Origin: an uncultured Shimia sp.
GTDB lineage: Bacteria > Pseudomonadota > Alphaproteobacteria > Rhodobacterales > Rhodobacteraceae
DNA: 64,000 nucleotides
Assembly (NCBI GenBank): GCA_937897325.1
Contig: CALCOY010000027.1
Coordinates: forward strand, 1-64,000
Direction of reading: 5' to 3'
The stretch's first letter is position 1; each line of letters starts with the position of its first letter. The translations under genes and the position numbers were made by a program. This document shows, one piece after another, positions 51,747-60,698 of this stretch. The notes below the pieces were generated by a model, which worked only from the letters and a program-made list of their open reading frames with translations, was not told the DNA's origin and did no database searches.

Positions 51747-53342
51747 ATGAATGTCTTTACACGATTATTGAGCGGGGCCGCCTTGGGCCTCGCTGTCAGC
51801 CTGACGCCCCTGACGGCGACGGCTGAAACACCGCCAAACATGTTGGTGATTGCGCACCGGATCGATGACATAACCACGGTTGATCCGGCTGAAAGCTTTG
51901 AGTTTGCGGGATCCGACATCAGCCGAAATGTCTATTCGCGGCTCGTCTACTTGGACCCAATGGATCTTGAAGCGGGCTATAAGCCGGACCTTGCGACAAG
52001 CTGGGAGGTTAGCGAGGACGGCAAGACGATCACCTTCACCATGCGCGAAGGCGTGACCTTCCATTCCGGCAATCCGGTGCGGGCTGAAGATGCGGCGTTT
52101 TCCTTGCGCCGGGCGGTGATGCTCGACAAGACGCCCGCGTTTATTCTGGCGCAATTCGGCTTCACGCCCGAAAACGCTGAGGAAACCATCCGTGTTGAGG
52201 ATGGCAAGCTGGTCATTACGACCGACAAGAAGTATGCGACATCCTTTGTCCTGAACTGTCTGACAGCCACGATCGGTGGCATTGTCGATATGGAAACGGT
52301 CATGGCCAACGAGGTCGATGGGGATATGGGCAACACGTGGCTCAAGACCAATTCGGCGGGGTCCGGTCCCTACAAGCTGGACAGCTGGAAACCCAACGAA
52401 AGTGTGACGCTGTCCTCCAATCCCGACTACTATGACGGCGCGCCCACGATGGAGCGGGTGATCGTCCGGCATGTGTTGGAAAGTGCCTCCCAACGCCTGT
52501 TGCTGGAACGCGGGGATGTCGATATCGCACGGAACCTCAATCCAGAGGATGTTGCAGGCGCATCAGCGACCGACGGGATCAAGATTGAAGACGAGCTGAA
52601 GGGGCGCCTGATGTATCTGGCGCTGAATCAGAAGCATCCTGAACTGTCGAAGCCCGAAGTGCGGCAGGCCTTCAAGTATCTCATCGACTACGAGGGTATG
52701 AAGAACAGCTTCCTGAGCGGGCAATACACGATCCACCAGAACTTCCTGCCCGCCACCTATCTGGGCGCGTCAGATGAAAACCCGTTCATCTACAACATCG
52801 AGAAGGCCAAGGAATTGCTGGCCGAGGCCGGCGTTGAAAACCTTGAGGTCGAGATCGGCGTTCGCGAGGCTCAGGAAAGGATAGAGATCGGGCAGTCTTT
52901 CCAGAATGCTGCGGCCCAGGCCGGGATCAAGGTCAACATCACCGTCGGCACTGCCAAGCAGATCCTCGCCCGTTATCGTGCGCGGGAATTGGATGTCTAT
53001 CTGGGCGCATGGGGGCCGGATTATCCGGATCCGCAGACCAATGCGGGGACGTTTGCCTACAACCCCGACAACTCGGATGAGGCGAACGCGACGGGGCTTC
53101 TGGCCTGGCGCAACAGCTGGGACACTGGCGGACTAACCGAAAAGGTGGAAGCGGCCGTAACAGAAGGCGACCGGGACAAGCGGGTGCAGATGTATCTGGA
53201 TATACAGGCCGAATTCCGCGAAACCTCGCCCTTTGTCGTGATGTTCCAGCAGATCGAGCAATCGGCGGTGCGCGACAACATCGCGAATTGGTCGACTGGT
53301 CAGGCCGTAACGTCCGCCGCCTATTGGCAGGTTACCAAGTAA
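51747..53342 (+). CDS. peptide ABC transporter substrate-binding protein 1
   Basis: The 531-residue protein has a signal peptide (MNVFTRLLSGAALGLAVSLT, cut near TATA-ETPP) and the family 5 extracellular binding fold of DppA/OppA, with GVTFHSGNPVRAEDAAFSLRR, AFKYLIDYEGM and WGPDYPDPQTNAGTFAYNP. It is soluble, with no lipobox. ATG 51747 follows GGAGAGG. It is closely related to the second binding protein at 56960-58552, including the shared DMETVMANEVDGDMG. A strong hairpin begins 21 bases past its stop. Confidence 0.92.
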   Translation: MNVFTRLLSGAALGLAVSLTPLTATAETPPNMLVIAHRIDDITTVDPAESFEFAGSDISRNVYSRLVYLDPMDLEAGYKPDLATSWEVSEDGKTITFTMREGVTFHSGNPVRAEDAAFSLRRAVMLDKTPAFILAQFGFTPENAEETIRVEDGKLVITTDKKYATSFVLNCLTATIGGIVDMETVMANEVDGDMGNTWLKTNSAGSGPYKLDSWKPNESVTLSSNPDYYDGAPTMERVIVRHVLESASQRLLLERGDVDIARNLNPEDVAGASATDGIKIEDELKGRLMYLALNQKHPELSKPEVRQAFKYLIDYEGMKNSFLSGQYTIHQNFLPATYLGASDENPFIYNIEKAKELLAEAGVENLEVEIGVREAQERIEIGQSFQNAAAQAGIKVNITVGTAKQILARYRARELDVYLGAWGPDYPDPQTNAGTFAYNPDNSDEANATGLLAWRNSWDTGGLTEKVEAAVTEGDRDKRVQMYLDIQAEFRETSPFVVMFQQIEQSAVRDNIANWSTGQAVTSAAYWQVTK

Positions 53343-54398
53343 GTGGCTGTCACAGACCACAAAAAGGGGCACTTTCGAGTGCCCCTTCCAAATTGGCTGA
53401 GGACCACTCTTCTCACGCTGGGGTCGATTGCCGTGACCTTGCTGGGGTTGCTATTCGTCACCTTTGTTATCGGGCGGGTTATGCCGATCGACCCGGTACT
53501 CGCCATCGTCGGCGAGAGGGCATCGCAATCGACCTATGACGCCGTATTTCAGGAACTCGGACTCGACAAGCCTTTGATCGTGCAATTCGGCTACTACATC
53601 TGGGATGTTATTCGCCTGGATTTCGGAACGTCGCTTTTGAACGCCCGACCCGTTTCCGAGGATCTTGCCCGTGTCTTCCCGGCAACGTTGGAGCTTGCCA
53701 CGCTTGGTATCTTTATCGGGATCGTGCTGGGCGTGCCACTTGGTGTTGTCGCTGCGGTACGCAAGGGATCGTGGATCGATCAAGTCGCACGGGTCGTCGC
53801 GCTTGTGGGCTATTCCATGCCGATCTTCTGGCTTGGGCTTATGGGACTTTTGATCTTTTACGGCATTCTGGGCTGGGTGGGTGGACCGGGGCGGGTTGGC
53901 ATCTTTTACGTCGACGTTGTGCCATCGGTGACGGGCATGATCCTCATCGACGCTGCACTTGATGGCAATTGGGACGTCTTCAAAAACGCGTTCAGCCACA
54001 TCATCCTGCCCGCATCGCTTTTGGGCTACTACTCGCTGGCTTACATCAGCCGGATGACACGCTCTTTCATGTTGGAACAATTGAGCGCGGAATACATAAC
54101 CACCGCTCGGGTCAAGGGCATGTCCGAATGGGACGTCGTCTGGAAACACGCCTTCAAGAATATCCGCGTGCAGCTGATCACGGTCATCGCCTTGAGCTAT
54201 GCGAACCTTCTCGAAGGGTCCGTGTTGACCGAGATCATCTTCAGTTGGCCTGGCATCGGCAGCTACATCACGACCGCCCTGCTGAGCGCCGATATGAACG
54301 CGGTCCTTGGCGGCACTGTCGTTGTTGGTCTGATCTTCATCATGCTGAACATTTTTTCGGATCTTCTCTACAAAGTCTTCGATCCGAGGGCGAGGTGA
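53343..54398 (+). CDS. peptide ABC transporter permease (DppB-type)
   Basis: The 351-residue membrane protein has the DppB topology of about six helices and the loop EYITTARVKGMSEWDVVWKHAFKN, the permease coupling motif. The apparent start is a GTG at 53343, right after the binding-protein stop. Codons 8-15 lie within a hairpin with a UUCG loop (53364-53387), so ribosome entry may be modulated. No better start is present before the first membrane helix. The stop overlaps the next permease start as TGATG. Confidence 0.85.
   Translation: MAVTDHKKGHFRVPLPNWLRTTLLTLGSIAVTLLGLLFVTFVIGRVMPIDPVLAIVGERASQSTYDAVFQELGLDKPLIVQFGYYIWDVIRLDFGTSLLNARPVSEDLARVFPATLELATLGIFIGIVLGVPLGVVAAVRKGSWIDQVARVVALVGYSMPIFWLGLMGLLIFYGILGWVGGPGRVGIFYVDVVPSVTGMILIDAALDGNWDVFKNAFSHIILPASLLGYYSLAYISRMTRSFMLEQLSAEYITTARVKGMSEWDVVWKHAFKNIRVQLITVIALSYANLLEGSVLTEIIFSWPGIGSYITTALLSADMNAVLGGTVVVGLIFIMLNIFSDLLYKVFDPRAR
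53364..53387 (+). other. UUCG-tetraloop hairpin after the binding-protein gene
   Basis: AAGGGGCACT-TTCG-AGTGCCCCTT forms a perfect 10-bp stem closed by a TTCG loop, one of the most stable RNA hairpins. No T-run follows, so it is not a standard terminator. Sited 21 bases after the binding-protein stop and inside the first codons of the permease gene, it probably protects the upstream mRNA end and lowers permease output. Confidence 0.75.
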
Positions 54399-55321
54399 TG
54401 GCAGATGCGAGTGGGCAGACAGGGGGCCTCCGTGCATGGCTGCTGACCGACACACCGACATCCCGTCGACACGCACGGATTTCCGCTCTCTATCAGGGCT
54501 GGTTGTCCTTTCGCTCGAACACAATGGCGATGGTCGGACTTGGTATTCTGGTGTTGCTGGTGCTGATAGCCTTTGCCGCGCCGCTTCTGGCACCGCATGA
54601 TCCCTTCGCGCAGGATCTGGGCAATCGTCTGGCGCCTTTGGGTGCCCCTGGACATGTCCTTGGCACGGACAGCCTTGGGCGGGATATCCTATCGCGTCTG
54701 ATCTATGGCGCGCGCATTACGTTGTACATCGTCGCCTTGGTGGCCCTGATCGCTCCAATCGCGGGCCTGCTGGTCGGCACAGTCTCGGGCTATGTTGGCG
54801 GTTGGGTCGATATGGTCCTGATGCGGATCACTGATATCTTTCTGGCCTTCCCCCGGCTGGTGCTGGCCCTCGCCTTTGTCGCGGCCCTGGGTGCCGGTAT
54901 TGAAAACGCGGTACTTGCGATATCGCTTACGGCGTGGCCGCCCTATGCCAGGATCGCCCGGGCAGAGACGCTGACGATCCGAAAATCCGACTATATTAGT
55001 GCGATCCGTCTGCAGGGGGCAGGGCCCTTGCGTATCATCACTACGCATATCTGGCCGCTCTGCGTGTCGTCGCTGATCGTGCGCGTGACGTTAGATATGG
55101 CGGGCATCATTCTGGCCGCCGCTGGCCTTGGTTTTCTAGGGTTGGGGGCGCAACCGCCAAGTCCAGAATGGGGGGCGATGATCTCGGAGGGGCGTCGGTT
55201 CATACTCGATCACTGGTGGGTGGCCACGATGCCTGGGCTTGCGATCTTCACGGTGTCGCTGGCCTTCAACCTTCTGGGCGATGGTTTGCGAGATGTGCTC
55301 GACCCGAAGGCCAGTGAATGA
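54398..55321 (+). CDS. peptide ABC transporter permease (DppC-type)
   Basis: The 307-residue membrane protein has the OppC-like N-terminal region (LYQGWLSFRSNTMAMVGLGIL), the conserved GTDSLGRDILSRLIYGARIT and the coupling loop SAIRLQGAGPLRIITTHIWP, ending with AFNLLGDGLRDVLDPK. It pairs with the DppB-type subunit. ATG 54398 is in a one-base overlap with the previous stop; the open frame reaching back to 53969 lies wholly inside that gene and is a shadow. Confidence 0.92.
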   Translation: MADASGQTGGLRAWLLTDTPTSRRHARISALYQGWLSFRSNTMAMVGLGILVLLVLIAFAAPLLAPHDPFAQDLGNRLAPLGAPGHVLGTDSLGRDILSRLIYGARITLYIVALVALIAPIAGLLVGTVSGYVGGWVDMVLMRITDIFLAFPRLVLALAFVAALGAGIENAVLAISLTAWPPYARIARAETLTIRKSDYISAIRLQGAGPLRIITTHIWPLCVSSLIVRVTLDMAGIILAAAGLGFLGLGAQPPSPEWGAMISEGRRFILDHWWVATMPGLAIFTVSLAFNLLGDGLRDVLDPKASE

Positions 55322-56187
55322 TGGCCGATCTTCTGGACATCGAAAACCTCTGGGTCAGATTCCCAACGCGCCAGGGTATTTTTGATGCGGTCCGGGGGAT
55401 CTCATTCTCGCTGGGTCGCGAACGGCTGGGCATCGTGGGGGAGAGCGGATCGGGCAAGTCGATGACCGGGCGCGCTATCCTGCGCCTGATCCGACCTCCC
55501 GGCATTGCGGAAGCAGATCATATTCGTCTGGACGGCACCAACCTGCTGGATCTGTCCGAAAAAGCGATGCGCGATGTGCGGGGCGAAAGGATCAGCATGG
55601 TGATGCAGGATCCGAAGTTTTCACTGAACCCGGTGATGACAATCGGTGACCAGATTGTGGAGGCTTACCGGCTTCATTCTAAAGCCTCCAAGGCGAAGGC
55701 CAAAGCAAAGTCGCTTGAGATGCTGGGGGCGGTTTCGATCCGCGACCCGGAACGTGTGATGCGGGCATATCCGCATGAGATGTCGGGTGGCATGGGCCAG
55801 CGGATCATGATTGCCATGATGTTGATCCCGAACCCTCAGATCCTGATCGCGGATGAGCCAACCTCGGCGCTTGATGTTTCTGTGCAGCGGCAAGTGCTCG
55901 ACATTATGGACAAGTTGGTGACCGTGCGCGGCATGGGCCTGATCTTCATCAGCCATGATCTGAATCTGGTCGCCGATTTCTGTGACCGCGTTTTGATCAT
56001 GTATGCGGGCCGGATCGTGGAAGTCTGCGATGCGGACCGGTTGCATGAGGCGCGGCACCCTTATACGCAAGGGCTCCTGAATTCGCTTCCCCGTCTGTCC
56101 GAACCGCGCGATCGGCTGGAGGTCTTGCGGCGGGATCCGGCATGGTCCGAGGCCCCAAGCGTGAGCGGACGGCTGAGCGCATGTTAG
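55318..56187 (+). CDS. peptide ABC transporter ATP-binding protein (DppD-type)
   Basis: The 289-residue ATPase has Walker A VGESGSGKS, the signature in MSGGMGQRIMIAMML, Walker B ILIADEPTSALDVS and the H-loop ISHDL. It is shorter than typical DppD proteins of about 330 residues, because the C-terminal oligopeptide-transporter extension, which in many members carries an iron-sulfur cysteine cluster, is cut short after PSVSGRLSAC. Two adjacent ATG codons at 55318 overlap the previous stop. Its stop overlaps the DppF-type start by 7 bases. Confidence 0.9.
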   Translation: MMADLLDIENLWVRFPTRQGIFDAVRGISFSLGRERLGIVGESGSGKSMTGRAILRLIRPPGIAEADHIRLDGTNLLDLSEKAMRDVRGERISMVMQDPKFSLNPVMTIGDQIVEAYRLHSKASKAKAKAKSLEMLGAVSIRDPERVMRAYPHEMSGGMGQRIMIAMMLIPNPQILIADEPTSALDVSVQRQVLDIMDKLVTVRGMGLIFISHDLNLVADFCDRVLIMYAGRIVEVCDADRLHEARHPYTQGLLNSLPRLSEPRDRLEVLRRDPAWSEAPSVSGRLSAC

Positions 56188-56915
56188 AGATTGAAGATTT
56201 GAATGTCTGGTTCGGATCGGGCAGGGATCGGGTCGATGCGGTAAAGGGGGCGACATTTTCTGTCGCACAGGGTCAAAGTTTTGGCTTGGTTGGCGAAAGC
56301 GGTTCCGGTAAATCCACCATTCTTCGCGCGATCACCGGACTGGCTCCGGACTGGTCGGGCCGGATCTCGGTCGCTGGCGCCGCACTGAACAAGAGGCGCG
56401 CGCGGCGGTTCTTCAAGACCGTGCAGATGGTGTTTCAGGATCCCTACGCCTCGCTGCATCCGCGGCACTCGGTCGATCAGGTTTTGGGAGAGACGCTGTA
56501 TCTCCATGGCTTCCGCGACATCGACGCCTGTGTCTCAAAGCTGCTTGATGACGTTGGTCTTGGTCAGAAGTTCCGGTTCCGCTATCCGCACCAGCTTTCG
56601 GGCGGACAGCGCCAAAGGGTTGCTATCGCAAGGGCGCTTGCCCCCGAACCCGATCTGCTGCTTCTGGATGAGCCGACCTCGGCCTTGGATGTCTCGGTGC
56701 AGGCGGAGATCCTGAACTTACTGTCTGATCTGCGTGCAGCCCGTTTGCTGACTTACGTGATGGTGTCTCACGACCTGTCGGTCGTTGGTCATATGTGCGA
56801 CCGTCTTGCCGTTATGAATGGCGGCCAGATTGTCGAGATCATGGAGGTTGCGGCCCTGCGCGCAATGAAGGCCAGCCATCCCTATTCCCAACATCTGCTG
56901 GCGGCGTCAGTCTAA
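56181..56915 (+). CDS. peptide ABC transporter ATP-binding protein (DppF-type)
   Basis: The 244-residue ATPase has Walker A GESGSGKST, the Q-loop MVFQDPYASLHPRHSV, signature LSGGQRQRVAIARAL, Walker B LLLLDEPTSALDVS and H-loop VSHDL. It is the second ATPase of the importer and, like its partner, has a short C-terminus, ending HPYSQHLLAASV. ATG 56181 overlaps the end of the DppD-type gene. The second binding-protein gene starts 44 bp later. Confidence 0.9.
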   Translation: MLEIEDLNVWFGSGRDRVDAVKGATFSVAQGQSFGLVGESGSGKSTILRAITGLAPDWSGRISVAGAALNKRRARRFFKTVQMVFQDPYASLHPRHSVDQVLGETLYLHGFRDIDACVSKLLDDVGLGQKFRFRYPHQLSGGQRQRVAIARALAPEPDLLLLDEPTSALDVSVQAEILNLLSDLRAARLLTYVMVSHDLSVVGHMCDRLAVMNGGQIVEIMEVAALRAMKASHPYSQHLLAASV

Positions 56916-56959
56916 TGGGATAACTTAAAGTTACATGCAGAAACAAATCGGGGGTTATC

Positions 56960-58552
56960 ATGTTTACATTGCGATCGACACTGGCATCCGCCTGCATTGC
57001 CGCTACGCTTGCGATGTCACCGTCACTGGCCGAGACACCATCGGATGTTTTGGTGGTGGCCCAAAACATTGACGACATCGTCACGATTGATCCGGCCTCT
57101 GCCTACGAATTCACGTCCGGAGAATACGTCGCAAACACTTATGACACGCTCGTGCGTTACGATGCGATGGATACAACCGTACTGGCACCGGCCCTGGCAA
57201 CGGAGTGGAGCGTGGATGCGGCCAACAAGACGGTCGCCTTCACGCTGCGGGACGGGGTCAAATTTCATTCCGGCAATCCCTTGCGGGGTGCGGATGTGGT
57301 CGGGTCCTGGACCCGCGTGGTTGCCCTGGACAAGGCGCCGTCGTTCATCCTGACCCAACTTGGCTGGACCGCAGACAATATCGACGAGATGGTCACGACG
57401 GAAGGCAACGCAGTGACCGTTCGTTATGAAGGCGATTTCGCGCCGTCTTTCGTCCTGAACGTACTTGCGGCCCGTCCGGCCTCGATCGTCGACATGGAAA
57501 CGGTCATGGCCAATGAGGTCGACGGCGATATGGGGCACGCATGGATGAACAAGAACTCCGCTGGCACCGGTCCTTTCAAGCTAGTCACCTATCGGCCTGC
57601 TGAGATCCTGACTCTCGAAGCGCATGCGGACTACTATCAGGGTGCGCCCTCAATGAGCCGCGTGGTGGTTCAGCACAATCCGGAAGGGGCCTCGCAGCGT
57701 CTGCAACTCGTGGCGGGAGACGTCGATATTGCAAAGAACCTTGATCCCAATCAGGTCGCTGGTTTGACGGATGAAGAAGGTGTGCGGATCGAAACCTATC
57801 CGCAAGCTGCCGTCCATTGGATATCCTTCAATCAGAAGGTTGACGCGCTGACAGATCCGGCAGTGTGGGCGGCGGCGCGCTATCTCGTCGATTACGAGGG
57901 CATGGCCGGGTCTTTGCTAGACGGGCAGATGAAGGTCCACCAGGCGTTCTGGCCGGACGGATTTCCCGGGGCTTTGACGGACACGCCCTTTAGCTACGAC
58001 CCCGAAAAGGCAAAACAGATTCTCGCGGATGCGGGAGTGCAACTGCCAATCAACGTCACGCTGGATGTCATTTCGGCCACGCCCTTTGTCGATATGGCGC
58101 AGTCGCTGCAATCGTCTTTCGCGCAGGCTGGTATCAACCTTGAAATCGTTGCGGGCACCGGCGCGCAGGTCATCACAAAATACCGGGCGCGGACCCATGA
58201 GGCGATGCTGCTTTATTGGGGACCTGACTTCATGGACCCGCATTCCAACGCCAAGGCCTTTGCTTTTAACGCCGACAATTCCGACGACAAGTACGCGTCG
58301 ACCACCACGTGGCGCAACGCTTGGATGCCGCCCGAGGAGATGAATGCCAAAGCGATGGCAGCGCTTGGCGAACAGGATCCCGACAAACGGCTTGGCATGT
58401 ATTTGGATCTGCAGCGCGAAACACAGGCTGAAGCACCCTTCGTCATCATGTTCCAAGCCATCAAACAGGTTGCGATGCGCGACAACATCAAAGGGTTCGT
58501 CAACGGCGCAACTTCGGACTACGTTTTCTATCGGTTGGTTGAGAAGAACTGA
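56960..58552 (+). CDS. peptide ABC transporter substrate-binding protein 2
   Basis: This 530-residue DppA/OppA-family protein has a signal peptide (MFTLRSTLASACIAATLAMS, cut near SLA-ETPS). It is a paralogue of binding protein 1: both share DMETVMANEVDGDMG, GVKFHSGNPLR versus GVTFHSGNPVR and YLVDYEGMAGS versus YLIDYEGMKNS. The ligand pockets therefore probably differ while both deliver to the same permeases. It ends 2 bases before the GAF gene. No hairpin follows it, unlike binding protein 1. Confidence 0.92.
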   Translation: MFTLRSTLASACIAATLAMSPSLAETPSDVLVVAQNIDDIVTIDPASAYEFTSGEYVANTYDTLVRYDAMDTTVLAPALATEWSVDAANKTVAFTLRDGVKFHSGNPLRGADVVGSWTRVVALDKAPSFILTQLGWTADNIDEMVTTEGNAVTVRYEGDFAPSFVLNVLAARPASIVDMETVMANEVDGDMGHAWMNKNSAGTGPFKLVTYRPAEILTLEAHADYYQGAPSMSRVVVQHNPEGASQRLQLVAGDVDIAKNLDPNQVAGLTDEEGVRIETYPQAAVHWISFNQKVDALTDPAVWAAARYLVDYEGMAGSLLDGQMKVHQAFWPDGFPGALTDTPFSYDPEKAKQILADAGVQLPINVTLDVISATPFVDMAQSLQSSFAQAGINLEIVAGTGAQVITKYRARTHEAMLLYWGPDFMDPHSNAKAFAFNADNSDDKYASTTTWRNAWMPPEEMNAKAMAALGEQDPDKRLGMYLDLQRETQAEAPFVIMFQAIKQVAMRDNIKGFVNGATSDYVFYRLVEKN

Positions 58553-58554
58553 CG

Positions 58555-58998
58555 ATGCCAGGCGGCAGCCAGGAGCTTTATGCTAATCTGCACAGAGAGA
58601 TCAGCGGTAAGCTGTTCACCGTGACTGTTCTGGACCGCAACGCTGGTTTTGCGCGTCGTGTTTATAGCTCTTGCCCCGAGACCTACCCGGTCTCCGGCAC
58701 CAAACCGATGGCTCAGGGGGCTTGGACCGATCAGGTGATCGTGCGTGGTGAGACATTCGTTGCCAACAGTGTGGCCGAATTCGCGCCGTACTTCGCTGAT
58801 TACGCGGTGATTGAGACTCTTGGCTGCGCCTCAGCACTCAATGTTCCGGTCGGGCAGGATCAGGTCATTGGCACGGTGAACGTTCTTGATGTGGCAGGGT
58901 TTTTCACGCCGGAACGGGTGCGCCACTGCGAGCATGTGATTGCCGAACGTCTCACGGATGTTATCGCAGTGATGACGGCGGAGCAGGCCAGCCTGTAG
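58555..58998 (+). CDS. GAF-domain protein
   Basis: The 147-residue protein is a single GAF-like domain: LYANLHREISGKLFTVTVLDRN, the QVIVRGETFVANSVAEFAPYFADY middle and GCASALNVPVGQDQVIGTVNVLD, the typical core strand. No catalytic or DNA-binding domain is attached. GAF domains bind small ligands or have redox roles. It follows binding protein 2 by 2 bases, so it may sense or modify a product of the imported peptide. The 274 bp after it hold no gene I can support. Confidence 0.8.
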   Translation: MPGGSQELYANLHREISGKLFTVTVLDRNAGFARRVYSSCPETYPVSGTKPMAQGAWTDQVIVRGETFVANSVAEFAPYFADYAVIETLGCASALNVPVGQDQVIGTVNVLDVAGFFTPERVRHCEHVIAERLTDVIAVMTAEQASL

Positions 58999-59272
58999 GT
59001 ATGAGTATTCCGATGGGTCGGGGGGCGGTTGCATGAACGTCCGACATTAGCGAACAGTGTTGCGCGAACCTGGTTTGACAACTCCGAATCGAAATCCCGA
59101 CGTCGACATGCGAGGGGTATACTCTCGGTATCGCTGCCCGAATATGCGAAAATACTAACTAAAACAGGGGTTTCTCCCTGCAAAAACGTGCCGCAATGCC
59201 GTTCCGGGCGTTTCCTAAGGCTTGGATTAGGCCTATAGTCGGTCAAATATCGAAGAGCTCGGGGGAGTGACT

Positions 59273-59557
59273 ATGATCCGTTCGGAATTGATCCAGAAGA
59301 TCGCGGATGAAAACCCACATTTGTATCAGCGCGATGTCGAACGGATTGTAAACACCATATTCGATGAAGTGACCGACGCGATGGCGCGTGGCGACCGCGT
59401 CGAGCTCCGTGGCTTTGGTGCGTTCTCGGTCAAACGCCGCGATGCACGCGTTGGGCGCAATCCCAGGACTGGCGAAACGGTACAGGTCGAGGAGAAGCAC
59501 GTTCCATTTTTCAAGACTGGCAAATTGCTGCGTGACCGGCTGAACGGGAAGGCCTGA
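59273..59557 (+). CDS. ihfB: integration host factor subunit beta
   Basis: The 94-residue HU/IHF-family protein bends DNA as a heterodimer with IhfA. The N-terminal segment [19 protein letters not shown], the core [26 protein letters not shown] and the C-terminal [15 protein letters not shown] are diagnostic of the beta subunit. ATG 59273 is preceded by GGGGGAG at 5 bases; a GTG two codons upstream is out-competed by that spacing. Its stop overlaps the lapA-type start by one base (TGATG). Confidence 0.95.
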   Translation: MIRSELIQKIADENPHLYQRDVERIVNTIFDEVTDAMARGDRVELRGFGAFSVKRRDARVGRNPRTGETVQVEEKHVPFFKTGKLLRDRLNGKA

Positions 59558-59907
59558 TGCGCTACATCCGATATGCCTGCATTGCCGTTGTAGCAATCGC
59601 GTTGATCGCCGTTGCCTTGGCAAATCGTACGATTGTCGAACTCAAGGTTTTGCCGACAGAGCTTGCAGGTCTTTTTGCACTGAATCCGTCGATAGAGCTG
59701 CCGTTGTTCCTCGTGATTTTCGGCGGGGTCGCAGCCGGTCTTTTGATCGGTTTCATATGGGAATGGATCCGCGAGGCCTCCATTCGATCCGAAGCCAAAA
59801 AGTCGGACCGTGAAAAACGGCGGCTTGAGCGCGAAGTTAAACGGCTCAAGACTGAAAAGCACGACACCAAGGACGAAGTTCTGGCGCTTTTGGATGACGC
59901 CGGTTAG
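59557..59907 (+). CDS. LapA-domain (DUF1049) inner-membrane protein
   Basis: The 116-residue protein has two membrane segments (about residues 4-24 and 48-70, with [23 protein letters not shown]) followed by a basic coiled-coil tail ([21 protein letters not shown]). In E. coli, LapA works with LapB in lipopolysaccharide assembly control; in Rhodobacterales a lapA-like gene commonly sits between ihfB and trpF. It overlaps ihfB by one base and ends 10 bases before trpF. Confidence 0.88.
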   Translation: MRYIRYACIAVVAIALIAVALANRTIVELKVLPTELAGLFALNPSIELPLFLVIFGGVAAGLLIGFIWEWIREASIRSEAKKSDREKRRLEREVKRLKTEKHDTKDEVLALLDDAG

Positions 59908-59917
59908 ACAACGCGTT

Positions 59918-60580
59918 ATGTCGGACCAGATCGCCGTCAAAATCTGTGGTCTTACCCAAGCAGACCACATCCGAGCGGCCGCTGAAGCTGGCGCGCGTTA
60001 TGTCGGTTTTGTATTTTTCCCCAAGAGCCCGCGCAACATTGATCCAGAAGCCGCTCGCCTTCTTGCAGGGGCGGTGCGCGCAGGCGTTGATAAAGTCGCG
60101 TTGGTCGTCGATATGGACGATGACGAATTGGACAAGCTCCTTGATCGGGTGCCGATCGACATACTTCAGCTCCATGGTCGCGAAACGGTCGAACGGGTCG
60201 CAGAGATCAAAAAACGATATGGTTTGCCTGTGATGAAAGCTGTCGGAGTGGCCGATGCTCACGATCTTGCGGCCATCGACGCATATTCTGGCGTCGCCGA
60301 TCAGATCCTTGTCGATGCCAAACCGCCCAAGACTGCCGTTTTGCCGGGCGGTAACGGGCTGTCTTTCGACTGGAGACTGATTGCTGGTCGGCGGTGGCCG
60401 ACTCCCTGGATGCTCGCTGGCGGTTTAAGTGTAAAAAATGTCGCAGAGGCCGTTCGGCTGACCGGCGCACGGCAAGTAGACGTTTCGTCTGGAGTTGAAG
60501 CCACGCCGGGCCGCAAAGACAAGCGGCTGATCGAAGCCTTCATTGCTGCGGCTCAGCAGGCGCGACAGGTCACAGCTTAG
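59918..60580 (+). CDS. trpF: phosphoribosylanthranilate isomerase
   Basis: The 220-residue TIM-barrel enzyme performs the Amadori rearrangement in tryptophan synthesis. The general base cysteine is in [11 protein letters not shown], the acid aspartate in [10 protein letters not shown], and the phosphate loops are [21 protein letters not shown] and [17 protein letters not shown] 59918 gives the usual length; the frame extension to 59810 overlaps the LapA gene. It precedes trpB by 118 bp. Confidence 0.95.
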   Translation: MSDQIAVKICGLTQADHIRAAAEAGARYVGFVFFPKSPRNIDPEAARLLAGAVRAGVDKVALVVDMDDDELDKLLDRVPIDILQLHGRETVERVAEIKKRYGLPVMKAVGVADAHDLAAIDAYSGVADQILVDAKPPKTAVLPGGNGLSFDWRLIAGRRWPTPWMLAGGLSVKNVAEAVRLTGARQVDVSSGVEATPGRKDKRLIEAFIAAAQQARQVTA

Positions 60581-60698
60581 ACAACGAGGGTCGCTGCTTC
60601 TTGTGGATGGTCAAAACAGCGCGGCGAAGCCGGCGCGGCTTTACCTCATGCATCAGGAACGATAGGGCTTTGTGATCGCAGCGATGTGGGAGAATGCA

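Noticed and set aside
53969-54397. N-terminal extension of the DppC-type gene
   Set aside because: The 143 extra codons lie wholly inside the DppB-type gene in another frame. The real start is the ATG at 54398 in a TGATG overlap.
53451-54593. 380-codon minus-strand frame
   Set aside because: It is antisense to two permease genes and is rich in His/Asp/Arg without any motif.
59029-59238. 69-codon frame upstream of ihfB
   Set aside because: It has no ribosome-binding site or recognisable sequence, and its position suits the ihfB promoter region better.
60581-60698. Possible attenuator between trpF and trpB
   Set aside because: Only a 5-bp stem (AGCCG-GCG-CGGCT) with no T-run and no tryptophan-rich leader was found.
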